DNA of 64,000 bases from Isosphaeraceae bacterium EP7 (GTDB taxonomy: Bacteria > Planctomycetota > Planctomycetia > Isosphaerales > Isosphaeraceae): positions 3,049,174 to 3,113,173 of the forward strand of contig CP151667.1 in assembly GCA_038400315.1 (NCBI GenBank), in the 5' to 3' direction. The notes under the pieces are model-generated. The model ran no database searches. It was not told where the DNA came from and saw nothing but the letters and a program-made list of their open reading frames with translations. The position numbers and the translations under genes are program-made. Positions 41,902 to 50,297 of this stretch are shown here, in pieces. How positions within the stretch are numbered: position 1 is the first letter of the stretch; every line of letters starts with the position of its first letter.

Positions 41902-43506
41902 ATGACCACGACTCGAACCGGCAGGCCTCGATTCCCGACGTCGTGGCCCGCCCTGGCGCTGGCCGCAACCCTGGCGATCGCGGCTCCCGCGTGGGGCCAG
42001 GCCCCTCAAGTCGACGTGGACGGGCCGCCGGGGGTGGCGGACCATCCGGTGTCCAGGCTGGGCCGACCCCTGGGGTCGGCCGGGATGCAGACGAGCCAAG
42101 AATCCTCGCAGCCCATCGGCGGCCGGGCCGGCCCTTCGGTCAGCCGAGCCCCCATCGCGGCCCTGTCGCCGCCGTCGATGCGGACCGCGATGGAGCCCGC
42201 CAGGTTCCTGGTCCCGACCCGCGCCCCGATGCAGGGGGCATCCTACGGCGAGCTGGACCTGCCCGCAGACGCCATGAAAGCGGAGATTGGCCCGGCCGAC
42301 GGCCTGACGCTCGACCAGTCCATCGACCTGCTGATGCGGGCGAACCTCGACCTGCTCGCGCTGAAGTACGAGATCCCGATGGCCGACGCCGACGTGCTGA
42401 CGGCCAGCCTGCGGGCCAACCCGATCGTCTACGCGGACGCCCAGCTCGTCCCCTACGGCCGGTACTCCAACGCCAGGCCGGGGGGACAGACGCAGTATGA
42501 CGTGAACATCACCGTACCCCTGGACGTCACCGGCAAGAGGCGATCCCGCACCGACGCGGCCATCCGCGCCCGGAGGGTCACCGAGGCCCAGTTCCAGGAC
42601 GCCGTCCGGATGCAGGTCGACAACCTGTACACGGTCTATGTCGACGTGGTCTCGGCCTCGGAAACCCTGCGGTTCAGCGAGGCCTTCCTCACCGGGATCG
42701 GGCGGCTGCTGGAGATCAGGCGGTCCCAGCTGACGGCCGGCGAGATCGTCCCGGCCGAGGTCGATGAGCTGGCGGCCAGGCTTGAGCAGGCGCAGCTCCA
42801 GGTTCGCGAGTCTCGCGAGGCCCTCATCACCGCCAAGCGGGCGCTGGCGTTGATGCTGGACATCCCCCGGCAGCAGGCCGACTCGATCGAGGTGCGGGCC
42901 CTGATCCGCGACTTCCGCGAGGTGGGGCGATCCGACGACGAGCTGATCCGGTTGGGGCTCGAGAATCGGCCCGACGTGATCGCCCATCGACTGGGCGTGG
43001 AGCGGGCCGGAGCCGAGATCAAGTTGGCCCGCGCCAACCGCTACAGCGACGTCTACCTGCTGGTCCAGCCGTTCACGTTCCAGGACAACCGCCCCACCGG
43101 CTTCAAGAGCGCCTACTCCTATGCCGTGGGCGTGACGGCCAACCTGCCGGTGTCCAACCGCAACCAGGGGAACATCAAGCGGGCGCAGCTCAACCAGACG
43201 CAGACCCTGATCGAGCGCCAGGCGATCGAGCGCCAGGTAGAGCAGCAGGTCGACGCCGCGGCCCGCGAGTTCAGGCTCAGCCGCACCAGCGTCCTGGAGA
43301 TCGAGCGCGAGATCCTCCCCGCCTACCGCCGCGTGCACGACACCGCCTTGCGCCGCTGGCAGGGGGGCGAGACCCCGCTTCAGGACTATCTCGAGGCCCA
43401 GGGGGAGTACAACAAGGTCGTCCGCGAGTATCGCGACACCCTGGTCCGCCACCGGCGGTCCATGCTCTCCCTGAACACGGCGGTCGGCGTGCGGGTCCTC
43501 CCCTGA
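41902..43506 (+). CDS. TolC-family outer membrane efflux protein
   Basis: 534-residue exported protein. A signal peptide (SWPALALAATLAIAAPAWGQ) is followed by a 100-residue Pro/Gly-rich segment, then the TolC fold: two repeats of long helices and strands, visible in LTLDQSIDLLMRANLDLLAL, AEVDELAARLEQAQLQVRES, LGLENRPDVIAHRLGVERAG and REILPAYRRVHDTALRRWQG. The motif NRPD is typical of outer-membrane factors. It should form the exit duct for the RND pump at 45151-53720. The ATG has AAGGAGGG at ideal spacing. One 207-residue gene and the TetR gene separate it from the pump genes. Confidence 0.9.
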   Translation: MTTTRTGRPRFPTSWPALALAATLAIAAPAWGQAPQVDVDGPPGVADHPVSRLGRPLGSAGMQTSQESSQPIGGRAGPSVSRAPIAALSPPSMRTAMEPARFLVPTRAPMQGASYGELDLPADAMKAEIGPADGLTLDQSIDLLMRANLDLLALKYEIPMADADVLTASLRANPIVYADAQLVPYGRYSNARPGGQTQYDVNITVPLDVTGKRRSRTDAAIRARRVTEAQFQDAVRMQVDNLYTVYVDVVSASETLRFSEAFLTGIGRLLEIRRSQLTAGEIVPAEVDELAARLEQAQLQVRESREALITAKRALALMLDIPRQQADSIEVRALIRDFREVGRSDDELIRLGLENRPDVIAHRLGVERAGAEIKLARANRYSDVYLLVQPFTFQDNRPTGFKSAYSYAVGVTANLPVSNRNQGNIKRAQLNQTQTLIERQAIERQVEQQVDAAAREFRLSRTSVLEIEREILPAYRRVHDTALRRWQGGETPLQDYLEAQGEYNKVVREYRDTLVRHRRSMLSLNTAVGVRVLP

Positions 43507-43578
43507 GCCCGTCCGTCGGGCCACCACGGAACGTCCCACAGCCGCACGCACGCCGATCCACGGAAAGGAGCGAGACGT

Positions 43579-44202
43579 ATGGACCGCACGGAATCGCGGA
43601 GAAAACGCCGGCTGGGCTGGTCGGCCGAGGGCCTTGAGCCCCGCAAGCTACTCTCGGCCTCGCCCCTCGGACGCAGGGCCGCGGCGCAGGTGGCCCTGCC
43701 GGGCGACCTGGGCGTGCCGACCAAGCACGAGGCGGCCCGCCGCACCTTCACCGCCAACTTCGTGGGGCCTTACACCGTCGGGCCCGGCCGGACCACCGGG
43801 CAGGCGTTGGTCGTCAGCGCAATCGGCGGCGGGACCAGCAACCGGTTCCTCCACGGCGACGTCCAACTGGCCACCTTCACCCCCGTGGACCCCGCACAGC
43901 CGGTGACCGGCACCGCGGCCCTGTACGACAAGAACGCGTCGAACACGGGCTCGATCCTGGTGCTGGATCTGACCGGCGAGCGGCCGGCGAACCCCGCCAG
44001 CCCGCCGACGAAGTTCACCTGGACCGTCGACAGCTCGTCTGGGGGTGCGTTCGGCGGGTCCAACGGCCAGGGGACGCTGGAGATCCGCTATGCCCGGGGG
44101 GGCAAGGTCCCCGCTCGTGCGACCCAGGCGGGCCGAGCCTTCATCATCTTCCGCGGTCAATTGAACACGAATGGCGTGCAAGATATCCTGCGGCTGGGCT
44201 AG
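43579..44202 (+). CDS. secreted LEPR-XLL-motif protein
   Basis: 207-residue protein. The N-terminus is highly basic (RTESRRKRRLG) and contains LEPRKLLSA, matching the LEPR-XLL motif that marks many planctomycete extracellular proteins. The rest is beta-rich with Gly/Ser/Thr turns (TFTANFVGPYTVGPGRTTGQ, FTWTVDSSSGGAFGGSNGQG, GRAFIIFRGQLNTNGVQDIL). No catalytic motif. GGAAAGGAG lies just upstream of the ATG. It sits between the outer membrane factor and the TetR gene and may share the first transcript. Function unknown. Confidence 0.75.
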   Translation: MDRTESRRKRRLGWSAEGLEPRKLLSASPLGRRAAAQVALPGDLGVPTKHEAARRTFTANFVGPYTVGPGRTTGQALVVSAIGGGTSNRFLHGDVQLATFTPVDPAQPVTGTAALYDKNASNTGSILVLDLTGERPANPASPPTKFTWTVDSSSGGAFGGSNGQGTLEIRYARGGKVPARATQAGRAFIIFRGQLNTNGVQDILRLG

Positions 44203-44269
44203 GCGAGTGGCCGGAGCGAGGTCCGACAGTTGACGAATCGGGATTGGCCCCATACCATTTTCCACGGGT

Positions 44270-44287
44270 GGACTGACCGGTCAGTCC
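44270..44287 (+). promoter_or_regulatory. TetR operator palindrome
   Basis: GGACTGACCGGTCAGTCC is a perfect 18-bp palindrome centred 38 bases upstream of the TetR start codon. The core TGACCGGTCA is the usual binding site type of AcrR/TetR repressors. It should control the regulator gene and probably the adaptor-RND genes behind it. Confidence 0.85.
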
Positions 44288-44315
44288 GCTCGACGGGCGT
44301 GATGTTGGGGACTTC

Positions 44316-44972
44316 ATGACGATTGGGACGGGCGACGCGAAACTGGGGACGGCCTTCCCGACAGGCCCCGAAGCGTCTCGCAGGCAAGCCGAGATCCTCG
44401 ACGCCGCCACCGAGCTCTTCGCCGCGCAGGGGTATTCCGACGCCGTGACGCAGGATCTGGCCCTCCGCCTCCAGGTGGGCAAGGGGACGATCTACCGGCA
44501 CTACCCCAGCAAGCGTGACCTCTTCCTCGCGGCCGTCGACCGAGCCATGCTCCGGCTCAGGGAGCACATCGACGCGAGGATTGAGGGGACCTCCGACCCC
44601 CTGGAACGGATCGCCCTGGCGGTCCACGCGTTCCTCGGATTCTTCGAGGACCACCCCGACTACGTCGAGCTGCTGATCCTGGAACGGGCCCTGTTCAAGG
44701 ACCGGACCAGGCCGACCTACCTCGAGCATCGCGACCGGATCGCGCACCGCTGGCAGGAGCTCCTGCGCGGCCTGATCGCCGAGGGCCGCGTGCGCGACAT
44801 CCCGGCCGATCGGATCACGACGGTCCTCGGCGACCTCTGCTACGGAACGATCTTCACCAACCGCTACACGGGCCGCGACCGCCCCTCGGGCGAGCAGGCC
44901 CGCGACATCCTTGATATCCTGTTCCAGGGCATCCTCGGCGAGCGAGAGCGCCGACCGTCCCCGGCAGGCTGA
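44316..44972 (+). CDS. TetR/AcrR-family transcriptional regulator
   Basis: 218-residue repressor. Helix-turn-helix at residues about 27-75: QAEILDAATELFAAQGYSDA, VTQDLALRLQVGKGTIYRHY, PSKRDLFLAAVD. The C-terminal ligand domain (ERIALAVHAFLGFFEDHPDY, VELLILERALFKDRTRPTYL) has the pattern of the TetR_C group common with RND pumps. It probably represses the downstream efflux operon through the palindrome at 44270 and releases it on binding a pump substrate. The substrate is unknown. Confidence 0.93.
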   Translation: MTIGTGDAKLGTAFPTGPEASRRQAEILDAATELFAAQGYSDAVTQDLALRLQVGKGTIYRHYPSKRDLFLAAVDRAMLRLREHIDARIEGTSDPLERIALAVHAFLGFFEDHPDYVELLILERALFKDRTRPTYLEHRDRIAHRWQELLRGLIAEGRVRDIPADRITTVLGDLCYGTIFTNRYTGRDRPSGEQARDILDILFQGILGERERRPSPAG

Positions 44973-45150
44973 CCGGCGAGCAACGCGCGAGGCACCCCCC
45001 GCCGCGCCAGAAATTCGACCGTCCCGCCCCCCACACGGTCCAACCGACCGACTCAGGACGCCTACCTCTATATCGAATGGGCCGATTCTCCGGCACATCC
45101 AGGCCGGCCCGCCCGTCGCCGCGAGCCCCCAGACGAGAGGTTTCGCCCTC

Positions 45151-46527
45151 ATGCACCGTGCGTCGCAGAAATTCTCCGCCTCCGCCGCTCTGACGGCCCT
45201 GGTCCTGGCGGCCGGTTGTCAGGGTGAGCCCCCCAAGGTCGAGGCGCCCAAGCCGCCGCTGGTCCTGTTCACCCAGCCGGTCAGCCGCGAGGTGAACGAC
45301 TACGAGGAGTTCATCGGCACCACCGAGGCGGTCCGCACCGTCGAGATCAGGGCCCGGGTGTCGGGCTACCTCGAGAAGATCCACTTCGAGGACGGCAGCG
45401 AGGTGGCGCAGGGCACCCCCCTGGTCGACATCGACGACCGGATGTACAAGGCCGAGCTCGACCGGGCCAACGCCTCGATCGCCCAGGCCGTGGCCCACAT
45501 GAAGCGGCTGGACGCCGACCGCAGGCGTGCCAACGGCCTGATGAGCAAGGGGGCGCTCAGCCGCGAGGAGTTCGACAAGACCGTCGGCGACTTCGAGGAG
45601 TCCGAGGCGGCCATCAGCATCACGCGGGCCGCGAAGGACCTTGCCGAGCTGAACCTGAGCTACACCCGCGTGGAGGCCCCCATCTCGGGCCGGCTCAGCC
45701 GCAGGATGGTCGACCCGGGCAACCTGGTGAAGGCCGACGAGACGGCGCTGACGACTATCGTCTCGCTCGACCCGATCTTCGCCAACTTCGACATCGACGA
45801 GCGTACCCTGCTGCGGATCAGGCGCCTGATCTCCGAGGGCAAAATCCAATCGCGCCAGGAACGGGCCCTGGTGGTGGACATCGGCCTGGCCGACGAGGAC
45901 GGGTTCCCGCACAAGGGCACGATCGACTTCACCGACAACCGGCTAGACTCGGGCACCGGGACCTTGAGGGTGCGTGCGGTGGTGGCTAACCCCAAGCCGA
46001 GGATCTTCTCCCCCGGGCTGTTCGTCCGGATCCGCCTGCCGATCGGCACCCCCTACAAGGCGACGCTCATCACCGAGCAGGCGCTGGGGACCGATCAGGG
46101 GCGCAAATACGTCTATGTGGTCAACGACAAGGGCGAGGTCGAGTATCGCCCGGTGAAGATCGGCCTGCTCGACCAGGGCCTGCGCGTGGTCTCGGAGGGC
46201 CTGGCCATGGGCGACCGCGTGATCATTAGCGGCCTCCAGCGGGTGAAGCCCGGCCTGAAGGTCGAGGCCAAGGAGGCCCCCGCCGCCCAGGCCGGCGCCG
46301 TCGCTCAGGCCGACGGCAAGCACCCCCAGGTCGCCACCGTCAAGACCACGGCCCCCGCGACGGCCGAGACTCCAAAGCCGTCGCCGATCTTGCCGACGGC
46401 CGCCTCTGCCGACGAGGCCAAGGATCCGGGGCCCAAGGCCGACGCGGCGAAAACGCCGGTGGTCCCCCCCGCCGCCGGCCCGGCCGTGGCACGCGGGGCC
46501 GACGCCACCAAGCGGTCGGGCGAGTAA
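45151..46527 (+). CDS. RND efflux periplasmic adaptor lipoprotein
   Basis: 458-residue membrane-fusion protein. Lipobox-like signal sequence: ALTALVLAAGCQGE with Cys25 as the lipidated residue. The adaptor core shows the lipoyl half-motifs (VEIRARVSGYLEKIHFEDGS, VAQGTPLVDIDDRMYKAELD, then LSYTRVEAPISGRLSRRMVD), the helical hairpin between them and the beta-barrel (FDIDERTLLRIRRL, DNRLDSGTGTLRVRAVV). Residues about 375-458 are an Ala/Pro/Lys-rich tail not normal for the family. It connects the RND permeases to the TolC-type duct. Confidence 0.93.
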   Translation: MHRASQKFSASAALTALVLAAGCQGEPPKVEAPKPPLVLFTQPVSREVNDYEEFIGTTEAVRTVEIRARVSGYLEKIHFEDGSEVAQGTPLVDIDDRMYKAELDRANASIAQAVAHMKRLDADRRRANGLMSKGALSREEFDKTVGDFEESEAAISITRAAKDLAELNLSYTRVEAPISGRLSRRMVDPGNLVKADETALTTIVSLDPIFANFDIDERTLLRIRRLISEGKIQSRQERALVVDIGLADEDGFPHKGTIDFTDNRLDSGTGTLRVRAVVANPKPRIFSPGLFVRIRLPIGTPYKATLITEQALGTDQGRKYVYVVNDKGEVEYRPVKIGLLDQGLRVVSEGLAMGDRVIISGLQRVKPGLKVEAKEAPAAQAGAVAQADGKHPQVATVKTTAPATAETPKPSPILPTAASADEAKDPGPKADAAKTPVVPPAAGPAVARGADATKRSGE

Positions 46528-46571
46528 CACGACCGCGATCGACGACCTGACGGTAATCGGGGGCCTGGACC

Positions 46572-49500
46572 GTGTTCTCTCGCTTCTTCATCGATCGGCC
46601 GATCTTCGCCTCGGTGCTGTCCATCGTCATCACGCTGGCCGGCGCCATCGCGCTGTTCACGCTGCCGGTGGCCATGTATCCGCAGATCGCCCCGCCGACG
46701 GTCTCCGTCACATGCAATTATCCGGGGGCCAATGCGCAGGTCGTCGCCGAGACCGTGGCCACGCCCATCGAGCAGCAGGTCAACGGCGTCGAGGACATGC
46801 TCTACATGTCCTCGCAGTGCACCAACGACGGCGGCTATACCCTGACCGTCACGTTCAAGCACGGGGTAGACCTGAACATGGCCCAGGTCCTGGTGCAGAA
46901 CCGGGTGAACCTGGCCCTGCCCATGCTGCCCGACGTGATCAAGCAGACCGGGGTGACGACCAGGAAGCGGTCGCCCGACATCCTCATGTCGGTCGCCATC
47001 AACTCGCCCGGGGGGCGGTACGACCAGCTCTACCTGAGCAATTACGCCTTGATCCAGGTCAAGGACGAGCTCTCGAGGCTGCCGGGCGTCAGCGACGTGA
47101 GCATGCTGGGCCAGCGCGACTACAGTATGCGAATCTGGCTCGACCCCAACCGGATGGCCGCCCGCGACATGGCCGCATCCGACGTGGTGACGGCCATTCG
47201 CCGCCAGAATACGCAGGTGGCCACCGGCCAGATCGGTCAGCAACCCGCGCCCAACGGGCAGATGATCCAGATTCCCATCAGCACCCTGGGCCGCCTCTCC
47301 GAGGTCAGCGAATACGAGAAAATCATCGTCAAGGTCGGGCGACACGGCCACGTCGTCCGCCTGAAAGACGTCGCCCGCGTCGAGCTTGGCGCCAAGAACC
47401 AGGACATCAACTGCCAGGTCAACGGCAGGCCTTCGGTCAGTCTGGCCCTCTTCCAGCTCCCCGACGCCAACGCGCTGGACACCGCCGTCATCGCCAAGGC
47501 CAAGATGGCCGAGCTGGCGACCCGGTTCCCCGCCGGCCTCCAATACGAGATCCGCTACGACACGACGCCGTTCATCACCGAGAGCGTCAATGAGGTCTTC
47601 AAGACGCTCAGAGATGCGATCGCGCTCGTCGCGATCGTGGTGCTGCTGTTCCTCCAGAACTGGCGCTCCGCCATCATCCCCCTCGTCGCCGTCCCCGTCG
47701 CCATCATCGGTACCTTCGCCGTCATGGCCGCCGCAGGATTCTCGCTCAACAACCTCACACTCTTCGGGCTCGTCCTGGCCATCGGAATCGTCGTCGACGA
47801 CGCCATCGTCGTCGTCGAGGCCGTCGAGCTCCACATCGCACGTGGACTCTCGCCCAGGGACGCCACCATCCAGGCCATGCAGGAGGTCTCCGGGCCCGTC
47901 GTCGCCATCGGCCTGGTCCTCACCGCCGTCTTCGTCCCATGCGCCTTCATCTCGGGCATCGTCGGCCAGTTCTTCAGACAGTTCGCCCTCACCATCGCCG
48001 CCTCAACCGTCATCTCCACCTTCAACTCACTGACACTCAGCCCGGCACTCGCCGCAATGCTACTCAAGCCACACCACGACCACGAGTCGTCGGTGCGAAA
48101 GCGTGCGTTGCCGCGTGTGGGCTACGGGCTCATCGGTGCCTGGACGGCCTATGAGTTCCTGGGAGAGCGGTACGGCGAGCGTCTGGAGCACCTGGCGGCG
48201 GGCTGGCCCGGAGAGGCCTGGTGGTACTCGTTGGGGGCAATCGTCGGCGGCGGGCTGCTTGTTGGCATCCTTCTGGGGAAACTCCTGGATCGTGCCCTGG
48301 TCGCCTTCTTCGGGGTCTTCAACCGGGGGTTCGAGGCCTCCACTCGCGGCTACATTCGCGGTATGAAGCTCCTGATCCGGGGAAGCCTGCCCGTCCTGCT
48401 CATCTACGTCGGGCTGCTGTACTCGACCTATCACGGGTTCGTCACGACGCCCAAAGGGTTCATCCCCTCGCAGGACATGGGTTACCTCCTGGTGAACGTG
48501 CAGCTGCCCGACTCGGCGTCGGCCGAGCGGACGCAAGCGGTGATGAACTCGATCGAGAAGATTGCCCTGTCCACCCCCGGCGTGAAGTTCACCCAGACGA
48601 TGGGCGGCCAATCGCTGCTTCTGAGCGCCAATGGGTCGAACTTCGGGTCGATGTTCGCGGTGCTCGATTCGTTCGCCAATCGGAGGACCCCCGAACTCTA
48701 TGGCGACGCGATCGCGGCCCGCTTGCGGAAGTCATTCGAGGCCGAGGTGCCCGATGGGGTCATGACGGTGCTGGGGCCACCCCCCCTGCGCGGGGTCGGC
48801 CGAGCCGGCGGCTTCAAGCTGATGATCGAGGACCGGGGCGACAACGGCTCTCAATTGCTCCAGGAGCAGACCGACAACCTGGTCGACGAGGCCCGCAAGC
48901 AGGCGATCAAGGCGACCAACGACGACTGGATGACCGTCCGATTCTGGAATGAGAAGTACGCGCGTTGGAGCGGCAAGCCCCCGGGCCCTGCCGGGGCGAA
49001 GGGGGCCGGGGCGGCCAAGGTGGCCTCGAAGGATGGGGGCAAGGACGCGACCAAGGGGGACGCCGCCAAGGCCGCGCCGGGCAAGGCGCAAGGCGGGCCG
49101 CCCCCGGGCATGAGGCCAGCCCTGGTGGGCCTGGCCTCGGTGTTCCGCGCCAACGTGCCGCAGATCTTCGTGGACGTCAACCGGGCCGAGTGCATGCGCA
49201 AGGAGGTGGCGCTGCGCGACCTGTTCGACACGATGCGAACTTATCTCGGATCGCTCTACGTCAACGACTTCAACAAATTCGGCCGGACCTGGCAGGTCGT
49301 GGTGCAGGCCGACCAGAAGTTCCGCGACACCCGAGAGGACGTGCGCAGGCTGAAAGTCCGCAACCTCAACGGGGGCATGGTGCCGCTGGGCGCCCTGGCC
49401 GACGTCCGCGAGGTGAACGGCCCCTTGATCCTCACCCGCTACAACATGAGCCCCGCCGCGCCCATCAACGGCAGCGCCGCGCCGGGCGTGAGCTCGGGCG

Positions 49501-50288
49501 AGGCCATCGCCATGATGGAGAAGCTGGCCAACGAGCAGCTCCTGCCGTCGATGTCCTTCGAGTGGACCGAGCTGGCCTACCTGGAACTGCAGGCGGGCAG
49601 CACGGCGATGATCGTCTTCGGGTTCGCGGTGGCCATGGTCTTCCTGGTCCTGGCGGCGCAGTATGAGAGCTGGTCGATGCCTCTGGCGATCATCCTGGTG
49701 CTGCCGATGTGCCTGCTCAGCAGCATCATCGGGGTGCGTTACGCCAGCCAGGACGTGAATATCTTCACGCAGATCGGCTTCGTGGTCCTCGTCGGCCTGG
49801 CCAGCAAGAACGCGATCCTGATCGTCGAGTTCGCCAAGTCGAGGCGCGACCAGGGGGCCAGCCGGACCGAGGCGGCCCTGGAGGCCTGCGAGCTGCGGCT
49901 CAGGCCGATCGTGATGACCTCGCTTGCGTTCATCCTTGGCGTGGTCCCGCTCCTGCTCGCCAAGGGGGCAGGGGCCGAGATGCGCAGGACCCTGGGCACG
50001 ACGGTCTTCAGCGGCATGGTCGGCGTGACGATGTTCGGCCTGCTGCTGACGCCCGTCTTCTTCGTCGTGATCGATTACCTGGGCAGCAGCCGCGTCTTCT
50101 CCTCGCGGCTGGGCCGCATCGTCTTCGGCCTGCCGCTGGCCATCATCTCGCTCAGCCCGCTGCGCCACGGCTCGCGCGTCGTCTACAACGCCCTGAGCAA
50201 GAAGCCCGCCAGGCCGCCCGTCGTCGGCACCGCCGATGACGAACTGCCGACCGACCCAAGGCGAGCCGAACTCGTCGAGCAGGAGTGA
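46572..50288 (+). CDS. RND multidrug efflux permease (HAE1), copy 1
   Basis: 1238-residue inner-membrane proton/drug antiporter. HAE1 signatures: FSRFFIDRPIFASVLSIVIT start, LYMSSQCTNDGGYTLTVTF, the fourth-helix proton relay GIVVDDAIVVVEAVE (Asp-Asp), and the second-half block GFVVLVGLASKNAILIVEFA. Twelve membrane helices expected. Unusual: residues about 795-853 in the second periplasmic loop are an Ala/Gly/Lys/Pro-rich insertion (GPAGAKGAGAAKVASKDGG) absent from copy 2, which makes this protein about 100 residues longer. A GTG start follows the adaptor by 44 bases. The segment 47628-48084 is almost identical to one in copy 2. Confidence 0.94.
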   Translation: MFSRFFIDRPIFASVLSIVITLAGAIALFTLPVAMYPQIAPPTVSVTCNYPGANAQVVAETVATPIEQQVNGVEDMLYMSSQCTNDGGYTLTVTFKHGVDLNMAQVLVQNRVNLALPMLPDVIKQTGVTTRKRSPDILMSVAINSPGGRYDQLYLSNYALIQVKDELSRLPGVSDVSMLGQRDYSMRIWLDPNRMAARDMAASDVVTAIRRQNTQVATGQIGQQPAPNGQMIQIPISTLGRLSEVSEYEKIIVKVGRHGHVVRLKDVARVELGAKNQDINCQVNGRPSVSLALFQLPDANALDTAVIAKAKMAELATRFPAGLQYEIRYDTTPFITESVNEVFKTLRDAIALVAIVVLLFLQNWRSAIIPLVAVPVAIIGTFAVMAAAGFSLNNLTLFGLVLAIGIVVDDAIVVVEAVELHIARGLSPRDATIQAMQEVSGPVVAIGLVLTAVFVPCAFISGIVGQFFRQFALTIAASTVISTFNSLTLSPALAAMLLKPHHDHESSVRKRALPRVGYGLIGAWTAYEFLGERYGERLEHLAAGWPGEAWWYSLGAIVGGGLLVGILLGKLLDRALVAFFGVFNRGFEASTRGYIRGMKLLIRGSLPVLLIYVGLLYSTYHGFVTTPKGFIPSQDMGYLLVNVQLPDSASAERTQAVMNSIEKIALSTPGVKFTQTMGGQSLLLSANGSNFGSMFAVLDSFANRRTPELYGDAIAARLRKSFEAEVPDGVMTVLGPPPLRGVGRAGGFKLMIEDRGDNGSQLLQEQTDNLVDEARKQAIKATNDDWMTVRFWNEKYARWSGKPPGPAGAKGAGAAKVASKDGGKDATKGDAAKAAPGKAQGGPPPGMRPALVGLASVFRANVPQIFVDVNRAECMRKEVALRDLFDTMRTYLGSLYVNDFNKFGRTWQVVVQADQKFRDTREDVRRLKVRNLNGGMVPLGALADVREVNGPLILTRYNMSPAAPINGSAAPGVSSGEAIAMMEKLANEQLLPSMSFEWTELAYLELQAGSTAMIVFGFAVAMVFLVLAAQYESWSMPLAIILVLPMCLLSSIIGVRYASQDVNIFTQIGFVVLVGLASKNAILIVEFAKSRRDQGASRTEAALEACELRLRPIVMTSLAFILGVVPLLLAKGAGAEMRRTLGTTVFSGMVGVTMFGLLLTPVFFVVIDYLGSSRVFSSRLGRIVFGLPLAIISLSPLRHGSRVVYNALSKKPARPPVVGTADDELPTDPRRAELVEQE
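47628..48084 (+). repeat. near-identical RND segment, copy A
   Basis: 457 bases that match 51354-51810 in the second permease with only five differences, all silent. It encodes membrane helices 3-6 of the first half, including the proton-relay Asp pair. Outside it the two genes differ at many positions. Codon choice inside the segment (GTC, CTC, TCA) differs from the flanks (GTG, CTG). Confidence 0.95.
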
Positions 50289-50297
50289 CTCCCGACC

